A DNA stretch of 64,000 nt from Oscillibacter faecalis_A (GTDB lineage Bacteria > Bacillota > Clostridia > Oscillospirales > Oscillospiraceae). Location: positions 231,166 to 295,165 of the forward strand of contig NZ_JARFXX010000003.1 of NCBI RefSeq assembly GCF_029218125.1, in the 5' to 3' direction. The number at the start of each line of letters is the position of its first letter. Position 1 is the stretch's first letter. This document shows positions 1 through 7,825 of the stretch, piece by piece. The translations under genes were made by a program, and so were the position numbers. A model generated the notes under the pieces. It was not told the origin of the DNA. It ran no database searches and saw only the letters and a program-made list of their open reading frames with translations.

Positions 1-384
1 CAGTCGCTCTCGAGTAATGCATAGAAGCCGCAGCGTTTGGGCAAACAGCTGCGCGGAGGTGGGCTTGGCCAGCGTCAGCACACCGTGGGCCGACACCTGC
101 GCCTCAATATCCGGACAGTGCTCCGCCTTTACAAGCAGCAGCACACCGGCGCTGCTGCTCTCACAGGCGTCCAGCGCCAGCCGGGTGCCAAACTCGTCTG
201 GCAGCGGCGTGTTGATGAGCACTAAATCGTAGCTGTTCTCCGCCAGCGCCCGCCGGGCCGCCGCCGTGTCATGCAGGACCGTCACCGGGCCGTAGCGCCC
301 CTCCGGCAGCAGCGTCCGCAGCGTTTCAACAAATTTGAGAGAGGCGGACACCGCCAGAACGCTGTAGCGGCGCTCCAGTTCCAT
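1..384 (-). CDS. ANTAR-type response regulator, N-terminal part (cut by window edge)
   Basis: An open frame of 128 codons runs from ATG at 384 to the window edge without a stop. It starts MELERRYSVLAVSASLKF and has a receiver-like pattern: a hydrophobic strand, then SYDLVLINTPLPDEFGTRLA and a late AKPTS motif like the KP of receivers. The usual phosphorylated Asp-x-x-Met/Leu-Pro is replaced by INTPLPDE, so phosphorylation is doubtful. Small receiver proteins beside glnA in clostridia usually carry a C-terminal ANTAR RNA-binding domain that antiterminates nitrogen genes. That domain would lie outside the window, so this identity is inferred from context. A GGAGGGG-type ribosome site precedes the ATG. 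It lies 58 bases after glnA and is probably the last gene of the operon. Confidence 0.7.
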   Translation of the reverse strand, partial: MELERRYSVLAVSASLKFVETLRTLLPEGRYGPVTVLHDTAAARRALAENSYDLVLINTPLPDEFGTRLALDACESSSAGVLLLVKAEHCPDIEAQVSAHGVLTLAKPTSAQLFAQTLRLLCITRERL

Positions 385-442
385 GAACGGTCCCCTCCTC
401 TCTCCTTGCAGACTCCGACAGAGCAGTCCTGTCGGAGCGGAT

Positions 443-1651
443 TTAGTTTACATAATATTCCAAAACACTTTCCGGCAGGTTTTCTTTGATAAAATCACTG
501 TCTGCCGCTGCGGCCTTAGCCGCTGCCAGTGTTTCCGGCAGAAGCGCGTAACGCCTGCGAACCTCCTCCGGCACCGTGAACAGGTTCAGGTCCGCTGCCG
601 GGGGAAGCTGTGCCTCGCGGGCGATGCCCTCCATTCCGGCGCGAATCAGCAGTGCAAAGGCAAGATAGGGATTGCACAGCGCATCCGGGGACCGAAGCTC
701 CGCCCGCCGGTACTCCCCCTCCGCCGCCGGGACCCGAATGAGCTGGGAACGATTCTCCGCAGACCACGAAATGTAGCGGGGCGCCTTGCAGCTCCCGAAC
801 CGGCGATAGGATTCCTCCTTGGGGTTCAAAAACAGCGTCATATCCGAAATTCGCGCCAGAATCCCGGCAATAGCCGCCGGCAGCACATCCCGGCCATCGG
901 CGGCAGTTACGGAAAAGTTGATGTGCAGACCGTTTCCAGGACGGTCTGCCAGCGGCTTCGGGCCGAAATCTGCCCAGAGGCCATTCCGGGCCGCCGCCGT
1001 ATCCACCACGGTGCGGAACGTCACAGCATTGTCTGCCGCCGTGACGGGATCAGAATAGCGGAAGTCGATCTCATTCTGCCCCGGTCCCTCCTCATGGTGG
1101 GAGCTTTCGGGGCGGATTCCCATCTGCTCCAGCGTCAGGCAGACCTCTCGCCGGATATTTTCACCCTTATCCGCCGGGGCAATATCCATATAGCCCGCCT
1201 CATCATAGGGAATCTTTGTGGGCTCTCCGTTTTCATCCCGGCAGAACAGGTAAAATTCCATTTCCGTGCCGAAGGTAAAGGTCAAACCCGCCGCCTCCGC
1301 GTCCGCCACGGCCCTTTTCAAAAGACTACGGGCGTCCGCCTCGATCTCCGTACCGTCCGGCCGGGTCACGGCGCAGAACATCCGCACCACCCTGCCATGC
1401 TCCGGCCGCCAAGGCAAAACGCACAGCGTAGATGGGTCCGGGTACAGCAGCAGATCGGAGTGGACCTCCCCGCCGAAGCCCGGAATAGCGGAACCGTCAA
1501 TGGCGATGCCATACCGGAATGCCCGATCCAGCTCGCCGGGCATGATGGCGATATTTTTCTGACGTCCCTCCACATCGCAGAAGGCCATGCGGATAAACTT
1601 AACGTCCTCCTCCGCCGCGTACTGGCGAATCTCCTCCGGGGTATACTGCAT
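443..1651 (-). CDS. glnA: glutamine synthetase, short type I form
   Basis: Makes glutamine from glutamate, ammonia and ATP in the cytoplasm. The 402-residue product starts MQYTPEEIRQYAAEEDVKF. It shows the GS hallmarks in order: GTEMEFYLF (metal-binding Glu), ESSHHEEGPGQNEIDFR, GLHINFSV (the NGSGMH-type loop), then PKEESYRRFGSCKAPRYISW and RRAELRSPDALCNPYLA. It is about 40 residues shorter than typical GSI-beta enzymes. The frame stays open upstream to 1783, but those residues are arginine-rich and overlap the gene before it, so ATG 1651 is chosen. It follows three glutamate synthase subunits on the same strand, giving a complete GS-GOGAT cycle in one operon with an ANTAR-type regulator after it. 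Confidence 0.93.
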   Translation of the reverse strand: MQYTPEEIRQYAAEEDVKFIRMAFCDVEGRQKNIAIMPGELDRAFRYGIAIDGSAIPGFGGEVHSDLLLYPDPSTLCVLPWRPEHGRVVRMFCAVTRPDGTEIEADARSLLKRAVADAEAAGLTFTFGTEMEFYLFCRDENGEPTKIPYDEAGYMDIAPADKGENIRREVCLTLEQMGIRPESSHHEEGPGQNEIDFRYSDPVTAADNAVTFRTVVDTAAARNGLWADFGPKPLADRPGNGLHINFSVTAADGRDVLPAAIAGILARISDMTLFLNPKEESYRRFGSCKAPRYISWSAENRSQLIRVPAAEGEYRRAELRSPDALCNPYLAFALLIRAGMEGIAREAQLPPAADLNLFTVPEEVRRRYALLPETLAAAKAAAADSDFIKENLPESVLEYYVN

Positions 1652-1679
1652 ACCGCACCTCCAAATGCTTTTTAAATGC

Positions 1680-2399
1680 TCAGTTGGCCGCGTACATCTG
1701 CCGATAGGGGTTGCCGGTGTCCGGCGTCGCCACGGTGAACGGCCCTTGCAGCAGCGCCACCGCATCCCCACCGAACAGGGCACACCAGCGCTCTACCAGC
1801 GGGCGGAGCAGCGCCAGTTCCTCCTCCGATGCCGGGTGAGGCGTCACCTGAGGGGGAAATCTGAGCGCCGAGACGTCGCCCCGGAAAATCACCCGCCCGC
1901 CGTGCTGCCCGGTGCAGGGAAAATATCCGGCAATGGGCTTTCCGTCTGTGTGCAGGCCCAGCACCAAAATGGTGCCGCCGGCCTGATACTCCCCCAGAAA
2001 GCTGCCGGTCCTGCCGCCGATGACAATGACCGGCTGCTGCTCCCGGTACGCCTTCATGTGAATGCCTACCCGGTACCCGGCGTTGCCCTGTACATAAATT
2101 TCGCCGCCGCGCATAGCGTAGCCCGCCGTATCACCCACGCTGCCGCGGATGATGATGGAGCCGCTGTTCATGGTATCTCCCACAGCGTCCTGCGCGTTGC
2201 CGTGAACGGTAATGCACCCACCGCCCAAATAGGCGCCGAGGGCATTTCCGGGAACCCCGTCGATCTCCACGCTCCGTCCGCTCATGCCCGCGCCGATAAA
2301 GCGCTGCCCCATGCAGCCGCGGATGCGGCAGACAGGCCCTGCGGCCCGAATCGCTTCATTCAGGGCCTTATGATCCAGCCCTTTTGCTTCAATGTCCAT
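1680..2399 (-). CDS. glutamate synthase GXGXG-domain subunit
   Basis: This 239-residue protein is the C-terminal beta-helix domain of large glutamate synthase, here as a separate polypeptide. The repeats are visible: GCMGQRFIGAG, GNALGAYLGGG, GNAQDAVGDTM, GSVGDTAGYAMRGG, GNAGYRVGIHM and GGRTGSFLGEY. In fused GltB this domain is structural and helps form the ammonia tunnel. It sits between the synthase core gene (ends 2464) and glnA (starts 1651), the order seen in archaeal-type split GOGAT operons of clostridia. The 64-base gap before it contains no terminator. Confidence 0.9.
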   Translation of the reverse strand: MDIEAKGLDHKALNEAIRAAGPVCRIRGCMGQRFIGAGMSGRSVEIDGVPGNALGAYLGGGCITVHGNAQDAVGDTMNSGSIIIRGSVGDTAGYAMRGGEIYVQGNAGYRVGIHMKAYREQQPVIVIGGRTGSFLGEYQAGGTILVLGLHTDGKPIAGYFPCTGQHGGRVIFRGDVSALRFPPQVTPHPASEEELALLRPLVERWCALFGGDAVALLQGPFTVATPDTGNPYRQMYAAN

Positions 2400-2463
2400 G
2401 TTATAGCACCCTCCCGGCGGATTTACAAGATTTGAAACGCAGAAAAAACAAAATCCGCCGCAA

Positions 2464-3969
2464 TTATTCGCCGGCGTGAAACACGCCCAAAATCGAAAGC
2501 TCCTTTTCCGTCAGGCCCACGCCGCGCAGCATCAGGCGGTTGCCCCGGAAGGCCTCGATGGAATTGATGCCCATGCCGCCCATCATTTCCATGATCTCAT
2601 GCCGCCACGCGGTCATAAGATTGATCAGCCGGGCCGCGCCCTCCTCCGGGTCCAGACGCTTTGTCAGCTCCGGCCGCTGGGTGGCAATGCCCCACGCGCA
2701 TTTTCCGCTCTGGCAGGTGCGGCACAGGTGGCAGCCCAGCGCCAGCAGCGCGGCCGTACCGATATAGCAGGCATCGGCTCCCAGCGCCACGGCCTTCACC
2801 ACATCGGCGGCGGAGCGAATGCTGCCGCCAGCGATAAGGGAGACCTGATTACGGATGCCCTCCTCCCGGAGCCGCTGGTCCACCGCCGCCAGCGCCAACT
2901 CCACAGGAATGCCCACATTGTCCCGGATTCTCGTGGGTGCCGCGCCGGTGCCGCCCCGGCAGCCGTCAATGGCAATGATGTCCGCGCCGCCTCTTGCAAT
3001 ACCGCTGGCAATGGCCGCGATGTTATGGACCGCTGCCACCTTGACAATGATGGGCTTTTTATATTCTGTAGCTTCCTTCAATGAGTAAATGAGCTGCCGC
3101 AGGTCCTCAATGGAGTAAATGTCATGGTGCGGCGCGGGGGAAATGGCGTCCACACCCTCGGGAATCATGCGGGTGCGGGACACATCGCCCACGATCTTCG
3201 CACCCGGCAGATGGCCGCCGATGCCGGGCTTGGCCCCCTGCCCCATTTTGATCTCAATGGCCGCGCCGGCGTTCAGATAATCCTCATGGACGCCGAACCG
3301 GCCGGAGGCCACCTGTACGATGGTGTGCGCGCCGTAGCGGTACAGGTCCTCATGCAGTCCGCCCTCGCCGGTATTGCAGCAGATACCCAGCGCCTCCGCC
3401 GCCCGGGCAAGGCTCAGGTGGGCCGGAAAGCTGATGGCGCCGTAGCTCATGGCGGCAAACATCACCGGCATGGAAAGCTCGATCTGGGGCGTCAGCTCCG
3501 GGATAAGCCGCCCGGCATCGTCCCGCCGGAGCCGCTCCGGCTTTTTTCCAAGGAACACCCGTGTCTCCATAGGCTCCCGCAGCGGGTCGATGGGCGGGTT
3601 CGTGACCTGAGAGGCATTGATGAGCAGCCGGTCCCAGTAAACCGGCAGCGTGCCGGGATTCCCCATAGAGGACAGCAGCACACCGCCAGTGGCCGCCTGC
3701 TTCCATATCTCCTGAACGGTATTCTGGCTCCAGTTTCCGTTTTCCCGGAGCGCACAGTCATTTTTCCGAATTTTCAGCGCGTGAGTGGGGCAGAACGCCA
3801 CGCACCGCTGGCAGTCCACGCACCGGTCCTCCTCCGCCAGCAGGACGCCCCGCTTTTCATCGAAGCTGTGAACGCCGTTTGGACACTGCTCAATGCACAG
3901 CCTGCAGCTAACACAGCGCTGCGGGTCACGAATGACCTCAAAGGCCGCCGGTACATAAAAGCCCTTCAT
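2464..3969 (-). CDS. gltB: glutamate synthase central/FMN subunit with ferredoxin-like N-terminus
   Basis: The catalytic core of glutamate synthase (501 residues) transfers ammonia to 2-oxoglutarate. The N-terminus carries two 4Fe-4S motifs (CVSCRLCIEQCP and CVDCQRCVAFCP). The FMN-binding barrel follows, with TGEGGLHEDLYRYG, GQGAKPGIGGHLPGAKI and DGCRGGTGAAPTRIRDNVG. A late cysteine cluster, CHLCRTCQSGKC, is the expected 3Fe-4S site. The built-in ferredoxin domain and the absence of a gltD-type flavoprotein in this window suggest electrons come from ferredoxin or from a partner encoded elsewhere. Its ATG overlaps the stop of the amidotransferase gene by one base (TGATG), so the two are translationally coupled. 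Confidence 0.92.
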   Translation of the reverse strand: MKGFYVPAAFEVIRDPQRCVSCRLCIEQCPNGVHSFDEKRGVLLAEEDRCVDCQRCVAFCPTHALKIRKNDCALRENGNWSQNTVQEIWKQAATGGVLLSSMGNPGTLPVYWDRLLINASQVTNPPIDPLREPMETRVFLGKKPERLRRDDAGRLIPELTPQIELSMPVMFAAMSYGAISFPAHLSLARAAEALGICCNTGEGGLHEDLYRYGAHTIVQVASGRFGVHEDYLNAGAAIEIKMGQGAKPGIGGHLPGAKIVGDVSRTRMIPEGVDAISPAPHHDIYSIEDLRQLIYSLKEATEYKKPIIVKVAAVHNIAAIASGIARGGADIIAIDGCRGGTGAAPTRIRDNVGIPVELALAAVDQRLREEGIRNQVSLIAGGSIRSAADVVKAVALGADACYIGTAALLALGCHLCRTCQSGKCAWGIATQRPELTKRLDPEEGAARLINLMTAWRHEIMEMMGGMGINSIEAFRGNRLMLRGVGLTEKELSILGVFHAGE

Positions 3970-5060
3970 CAGTACATTCCCTCCTTTACCCGCACGATCA
4001 CAGGCTCGCCGCCCATAGGCGCCCAGACGTTTTCCGCCTCCGGCTCCATGGTGCGAATTGCGGCCTCCTCACTGGCGATGAACACCCGGTCATCTTTTTC
4101 CGCCACTACCATGCTCCGCAGCTTCAGCCGGTCATTGAGAGCCATCAGTCCGCCGTTGAAGCCGAGGATAATGGAAAACGGCCCCGTCAGCAGCAGAGAG
4201 GGAAACACCTTGCGGAGATACGCCAGCCGCTCCGCCTCCTCCGGCGGCTTAGCGGCAATGGTACTCCAAAATGGTGCGGCCATGACACAGGCCGCTTCTT
4301 CTAAGGTCAAGCCCTGCCGCCGCAGCAGATAGTCCGCGATATAGGTCATAACCTCCGTATCCGTCTGAAGCGTACAGCGATAGCCGAACATCTCCACACA
4401 ACGGCGGTTCGCGTCATAGGAGGATATTTCGCCGTTGTGGACCACCGTCCAGTCCAGCAGCCCGAAGGGATGCGCGCCGCCCCACCAGCCGGGGGTGTTG
4501 GTGGGATAGCGCCCGTGAGCGGTCCAGGAATAGGCGGCGTATTCCTCCAGCCGGTAGAACCGGCCCACATCCTCCGGATAGCCCACCGCCTTGAATGCAC
4601 CCATATTCTTTCCGCTGGAAAAAACATACGCGCCGTGCAGCTCCACATTGATCCGCGTCACCGTTCGGGCCACGTATTCCGCCTCGTCCAGTTGTAGCCT
4701 TGACAGTACGGAGCGCAGCGGCGTAAGGAAATACCGCCAGATCAGCGGCACATCCGTGATCTCAGGTATCTGCCGGATGGGGATATGCTCCGCCTTGACG
4801 ATCTCAAAGCCCTCTTTCAGCAGCGCCTCGCAGGTCTTGCGGGTATCCCGGGTATCAAAAAAGATGTGGAACGCATAAAAATCCCGGTACTCCGGGTAAA
4901 TGCCATAGGCGGCAAAGCCGCCGCCAAGGCCGTTTGAGCGGTCATGCATCGGGCGCATACTCTCCACGATTTTCTCTCCGCTCATACGGTGGCCCTCCCG
5001 GGAAATCACCGCCGAGATCGCACACCCGGAGGGAATCCGCACCTGTCCCTCTTTCCTCAT
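3969..5060 (-). CDS. glutamate synthase glutaminase subunit (class II amidotransferase)
   Basis: Supplies ammonia from glutamine to the synthase core. The 363-residue protein starts MRKEGQVRIPSGCAISAV. Cys13 in the PSGCAIS motif is the likely Ntn nucleophile, so a 12-residue leader would have to be removed, as in GltB precursors. Other class II amidotransferase features are GRYPTNTPGWWGGAHPF, VVHNGEISSYDANRR and QTDTEVMTYIADYL. The frame extends upstream to ATG 5147, but ATG 5060 has a GGAAGGA ribosome site and gives the family's usual leader length. It is first in the operon; a strong promoter lies at 5174-5202. Confidence 0.9.
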   Translation of the reverse strand: MRKEGQVRIPSGCAISAVISREGHRMSGEKIVESMRPMHDRSNGLGGGFAAYGIYPEYRDFYAFHIFFDTRDTRKTCEALLKEGFEIVKAEHIPIRQIPEITDVPLIWRYFLTPLRSVLSRLQLDEAEYVARTVTRINVELHGAYVFSSGKNMGAFKAVGYPEDVGRFYRLEEYAAYSWTAHGRYPTNTPGWWGGAHPFGLLDWTVVHNGEISSYDANRRCVEMFGYRCTLQTDTEVMTYIADYLLRRQGLTLEEAACVMAAPFWSTIAAKPPEEAERLAYLRKVFPSLLLTGPFSIILGFNGGLMALNDRLKLRSMVVAEKDDRVFIASEEAAIRTMEPEAENVWAPMGGEPVIVRVKEGMY

Positions 5061-5173
5061 ACCGTTTTTCCTTCCTTCCGTAAAGCAGCGCAAAAAAGGC
5101 GTCCATTTCCGGCAGGAGACGAAGCTCCCGCTGAAAATGAACGCCATTGCTCATTCGCTATTCAATGAAGTTG

Positions 5174-5202
5174 ATGATACCATGTGTATACATGGTTGTC
5201 AA
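5174..5202 (-). promoter_or_regulatory. promoter of the glutamate synthase/glnA operon with a palindrome in its spacer
   Basis: On the minus strand TTGACA (5202-5197), a 17-base spacer and TATCAT (5179-5174) form a near-consensus sigma-A promoter. The spacer is almost filled by the inverted repeat CCATGT-N4-ACATGG at 5180-5195. A dimeric regulator bound there would block RNA polymerase. The regulator is not identifiable from this window. Confidence 0.75.
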
Positions 5203-5226
5203 TCGTCTTTCTGCCAAAAACAGTGC

Positions 5227-5254
5227 AAAAGAGAGGGCTTCCGCCCTCTCTTTT
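5227..5254. terminator. bidirectional terminator after the DUF11 gene
   Basis: An 8-bp stem (GAGAGGGC/GCCCTCTC) with a TTCC loop has A and T tracts on its two sides. It lies 15 bases after the stop of the minus-strand DUF11 gene and insulates it from the glt promoter. Confidence 0.75.
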
Positions 5255-5268
5255 GCCGAATATGCTCC

Positions 5269-6126
5269 TTAAACCGTTCCGGTGATGACCAGAACGCTGC
5301 TGCCGGGCGTAACGCTCCAGACGCCGGTGACCGGGTCCTGCGTATAGGTTGCCGCCGGGACGGTGATCTGCCCCACGGCGGAAACAAATTCGCCGGTGGT
5401 CTCGCTGTAGGTGTATTCCGTTCCGGCACTCCACGCCGTACCGTTGTAGGTCACGGTGATGTTTTTAAGAATGGGCTTGAACACATCCCGCAGCGTCACA
5501 TCGTCCGCAGCGGTGACTGCGGTGTTGCCCCGGTTCTGAATGGTGAACGTATAGGTCAGTTGACCGTTTTCCGCCACCACGGTGGGAGAAAGGCTCTTGC
5601 AGACGGAAAGCCTGCTGCCGCTGGCCACGCCCACAGTCTCCTGCGCCGTAACGGCCTCGGCAAGTCCGCCGCCGGTCACGGTGACTGTATTGGTGACGGT
5701 GCTCTCCGCCGCCATAGGCGTATAGCGGGTCACGGCGGTCTCATAGACCACCAGCGCACTGCCGCCAGCAGGCACGGTGACGCCGGTAACCGTCATGGGC
5801 GGTCCGGCCACCACAGCCGGCATATCCTGCAATACACCGTTCTGGAAATACCGCAGACTGCCCTCTACATAAGCCAGCGGATACAGAGTTGTGCCGCCGA
5901 AGGCGTAGCCGCCCAGATCATCCGTCAGCGTCAGGCCGGTGAGGGCCACCGTGCCGCTGTTGGAAAGACTGATAACATAGGTGACTCTGCCGCCCAGCTC
6001 ATAGCTTTTATTCACCGCTGTTTTTACAACCGTCAGCACCTCCCGCAGCTCGCCGGTGACGATGTTGGAATCCACTGTGCCGCCGGTATACGTGAGGGTC
6101 GCCATATTCTGAAAGGATGCTGCCAT
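5269..6126 (-). CDS. DUF11 repeat surface-type protein
   Basis: A 285-residue protein rich in Thr, Val and Gly, built of DUF11-like beta-sandwich repeats. Two units are visible: VVKTAVNKSYELGGRVTY followed by LSNSGTVALTGLTLTDDLGG, and CKSLSPTVVAENGQLTYTF followed by QNRGNTAVTAADDVTLRDVF. Such domains occur in cell-surface or spore-associated proteins, but there is no signal peptide, LPXTG motif or membrane anchor here. The ribosome site AAGGAGG ends one base before ATG 6132 and seven bases before ATG 6126, so 6126 (MAASFQN) is the likely start. It is a single-gene unit ending at the hairpin at 5227. Its function is unknown. Confidence 0.8.
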   Translation of the reverse strand: MAASFQNMATLTYTGGTVDSNIVTGELREVLTVVKTAVNKSYELGGRVTYVISLSNSGTVALTGLTLTDDLGGYAFGGTTLYPLAYVEGSLRYFQNGVLQDMPAVVAGPPMTVTGVTVPAGGSALVVYETAVTRYTPMAAESTVTNTVTVTGGGLAEAVTAQETVGVASGSRLSVCKSLSPTVVAENGQLTYTFTIQNRGNTAVTAADDVTLRDVFKPILKNITVTYNGTAWSAGTEYTYSETTGEFVSAVGQITVPAATYTQDPVTGVWSVTPGSSVLVITGTV

Positions 6127-6231
6127 AAACATACCTCCTTGAAGTCGCGCAGATCGCGCACCCGCGCCCTTCATCCTATGCTTTCGGTGTCCCCGATGCG
6201 CCTGTCGGTTCAGTATTTTCGCGGCATGAAG

Positions 6232-6264
6232 CAAAAATATCCCCGGCGTCTGCGGACGCCGGGG
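6232..6264 (-). terminator. terminator of marR-degV
   Basis: A 10-bp perfect stem (CCCCGGCGTC/GACGCCGGGG, loop TGCG) is followed on the minus strand by ATATTTTTGC. It lies just after the degV stop at 6281. Confidence 0.85.
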
Positions 6265-6280
6265 GTGTCGAGCCCGTTTA

Positions 6281-7123
6281 TCAATCGTTTTTGAAGCAGG
6301 CGGCGGCAACTACGCCGGGGCCTGTATGGGTGCCGATGACGCTGCACAGCAGCGTGGAGGGCAGCGTATCCCCGCGGCCCTGCCAGATCTCCCGGCTGTC
6401 TGCCCGATATTTTTCCAAATTGGACGCATCCGTACCGCTGTAGCCCAGCAGAATCGGCAGGTCAAAGTTGATGCCGCCATCGCTGAGGAGCTTTTCCGTC
6501 AGCAGCGCCATGCCCTGCTTGGCGCCCCGGGCCTTGCCTACTACCAGCACCTCTCCGTCCTCCACGGTGATGAGGGGCTTGATATTCAAAAGCCCGCCCG
6601 CAAAGGCCACTGTTTTAGATATGCGTCCGCCCCGCTTCAGGTACTCCAGCGTGTCCAGCAGCGCAAACAGGCGCACATCCTCCCGCTTCTTTTCCAGCAG
6701 GGCCGCAAGCGCCCCCGCCTCCATGCCCTGCTCCGCGCAGCGCAGCGCGTATTCCGCCAGAATGCCGGAGCCGATAGCGGCAGTGCGGCTGTCCACCACG
6801 TAGATATTCTCGTAGTCCTCCGCCGCGATGCAGGCGCTCTGGTACGTGCCGGAAAATTGGGAGGCAAGGGTGATGACCACGGCGCTGTCCCCGGCCCGGG
6901 TCACCTCATCAAACACCGACTGAAACGCAGCGGGGGTGGCCTGACTGGTAGTGGGCAGCGCGCCGCCCTCCGCCAGCCGCCGGTAAAAATCCTGTTTATT
7001 CAGCGTTACGCCATCAATAAAGGACTCCTCGCCAAAGTGCACAGTCAGGGGCACTACGCGGCAGGCGCTCCGGCTGTGCTCCGGCATATCCACCGTGGAA
7101 TCGACAATGATCTGAACCTTCAT
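6281..7123 (-). CDS. DegV family fatty acid-binding protein (FakB-like)
   Basis: A 280-residue DegV protein that binds a free fatty acid and presents it to the kinase FakA for phosphorylation, feeding phospholipid synthesis. Family marks are the start MKVQIIVDSTVDMPEH, the loop GGALPTTSQATPAAFQ whose Thr/Ser contact the carboxylate, VVDSRTAAIGSG in the middle and the LLNIKPLITVEDGEV strand. It is the second gene of a marR-degV unit (15 bases apart). A FakA-type kinase is encoded at 13009 and a PlsX acyltransferase at 25958, so the route from imported fatty acid to acyl-phosphate is present in the window. Confidence 0.9.
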   Translation of the reverse strand: MKVQIIVDSTVDMPEHSRSACRVVPLTVHFGEESFIDGVTLNKQDFYRRLAEGGALPTTSQATPAAFQSVFDEVTRAGDSAVVITLASQFSGTYQSACIAAEDYENIYVVDSRTAAIGSGILAEYALRCAEQGMEAGALAALLEKKREDVRLFALLDTLEYLKRGGRISKTVAFAGGLLNIKPLITVEDGEVLVVGKARGAKQGMALLTEKLLSDGGINFDLPILLGYSGTDASNLEKYRADSREIWQGRGDTLPSTLLCSVIGTHTGPGVVAAACFKND

Positions 7124-7137
7124 ATTCTCTTTCTCCT

Positions 7138-7638
7138 TTATGTATCCGGCAGGGAATCACGCTCCGCCGCCCCGTTTTTCAATTTTTCCGCGATCTCGTC
7201 CAAATGGTCGCTGATAACCGCCATAGCGCCGTACATGATCTGCCGCTCCCGATTGCTGAGTCCCCGGCTGGCAGCCTCCACCACCCGCTCGATTTTTTCA
7301 TTCAGCACGCGGCAGACCGCCGCGCCCTTTTCCGTCAACCCCAGCGGACTGCGGTAACGCCTGCTGCCCTCCGCACAGGTCACATAGCCGTTTTTCTCCA
7401 GATAGTCCAGAGAGCGGGAGACTGCGGCCTTATCCTCCTCGCACCGCTCGCACAGCTCGGACGCGGTGAGCCCGCCGCACTGTGAAAGATAATAAAGGCA
7501 GGATACATGAGGGCCCTTCAGCCCGAACTCCGCCATTTCCTCCGATTTGATTTTTCGGATGCTGCGGCTGAGCTTACTCACCAGCAGCGTAAAGGTCTCA
7601 AAGCGCTCCAAGACCGGGCTCCCTCCTGTTGTAGTCAT
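7138..7638 (-). CDS. MarR family transcriptional regulator
   Basis: A 166-residue winged-helix repressor. The recognition region LTASELCERCEEDKAAVSRSLDYLEKNGYV and the wing ending LTEKGAAV are typical of MarR. In-frame ATGs exist further upstream (7650 and beyond), but the promoter at 7651-7679 puts the transcript start downstream of 7650, so ATG 7638 (MTTTGGSPVLERFE) is chosen. The gene is divergent from a MATE pump at 7826, a classic local repressor/efflux pair, and co-transcribed with degV. A perfect palindrome over its own -35 region is the likely operator. Confidence 0.87.
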   Translation of the reverse strand: MTTTGGSPVLERFETFTLLVSKLSRSIRKIKSEEMAEFGLKGPHVSCLYYLSQCGGLTASELCERCEEDKAAVSRSLDYLEKNGYVTCAEGSRRYRSPLGLTEKGAAVCRVLNEKIERVVEAASRGLSNRERQIMYGAMAVISDHLDEIAEKLKNGAAERDSLPDT

Positions 7639-7650
7639 AAATGCCTGCAT

Positions 7651-7682
7651 AGTATGGCACGGTATTGTTGATTTGTCAACAA
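7651..7682 (-). promoter_or_regulatory. marR promoter overlapped by a candidate MarR operator
   Basis: TTGACA (7679-7674), 17 bases and CATACT (7656-7651) form the promoter on the minus strand. The perfect inverted repeat TTGTTGA-TTTG-TCAACAA at 7665-7682 covers the -35 box. This is the expected arrangement for autorepression. Control of the divergent pump from the same site is inferred. Confidence 0.75.
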
Positions 7683-7763
7683 GTTTATTTTTTATGCGCC
7701 GTTGCACGAAAATGTGCAACAAACGGCAGTTGGGAGGCGGTAGTAAAACGACAACGCGGTCTC

Positions 7764-7792
7764 TTGCCTTTTGGTGTGGAAAACCGTATAAT
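7764..7792 (+). promoter_or_regulatory. promoter of the MATE efflux gene
   Basis: TTGCCT (7764-7769), a 17-base spacer and the consensus TATAAT (7787-7792) sit 33 bases before the MATE start codon. Confidence 0.75.
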
Positions 7793-7825
7793 ATGTCGGA
7801 ATGACAATAAAACAGGAGATGGCCT

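Noticed and set aside
383..1675. A 430-codon plus-strand frame opposite glnA
   Set aside because: Shadow of the glutamine synthetase gene.
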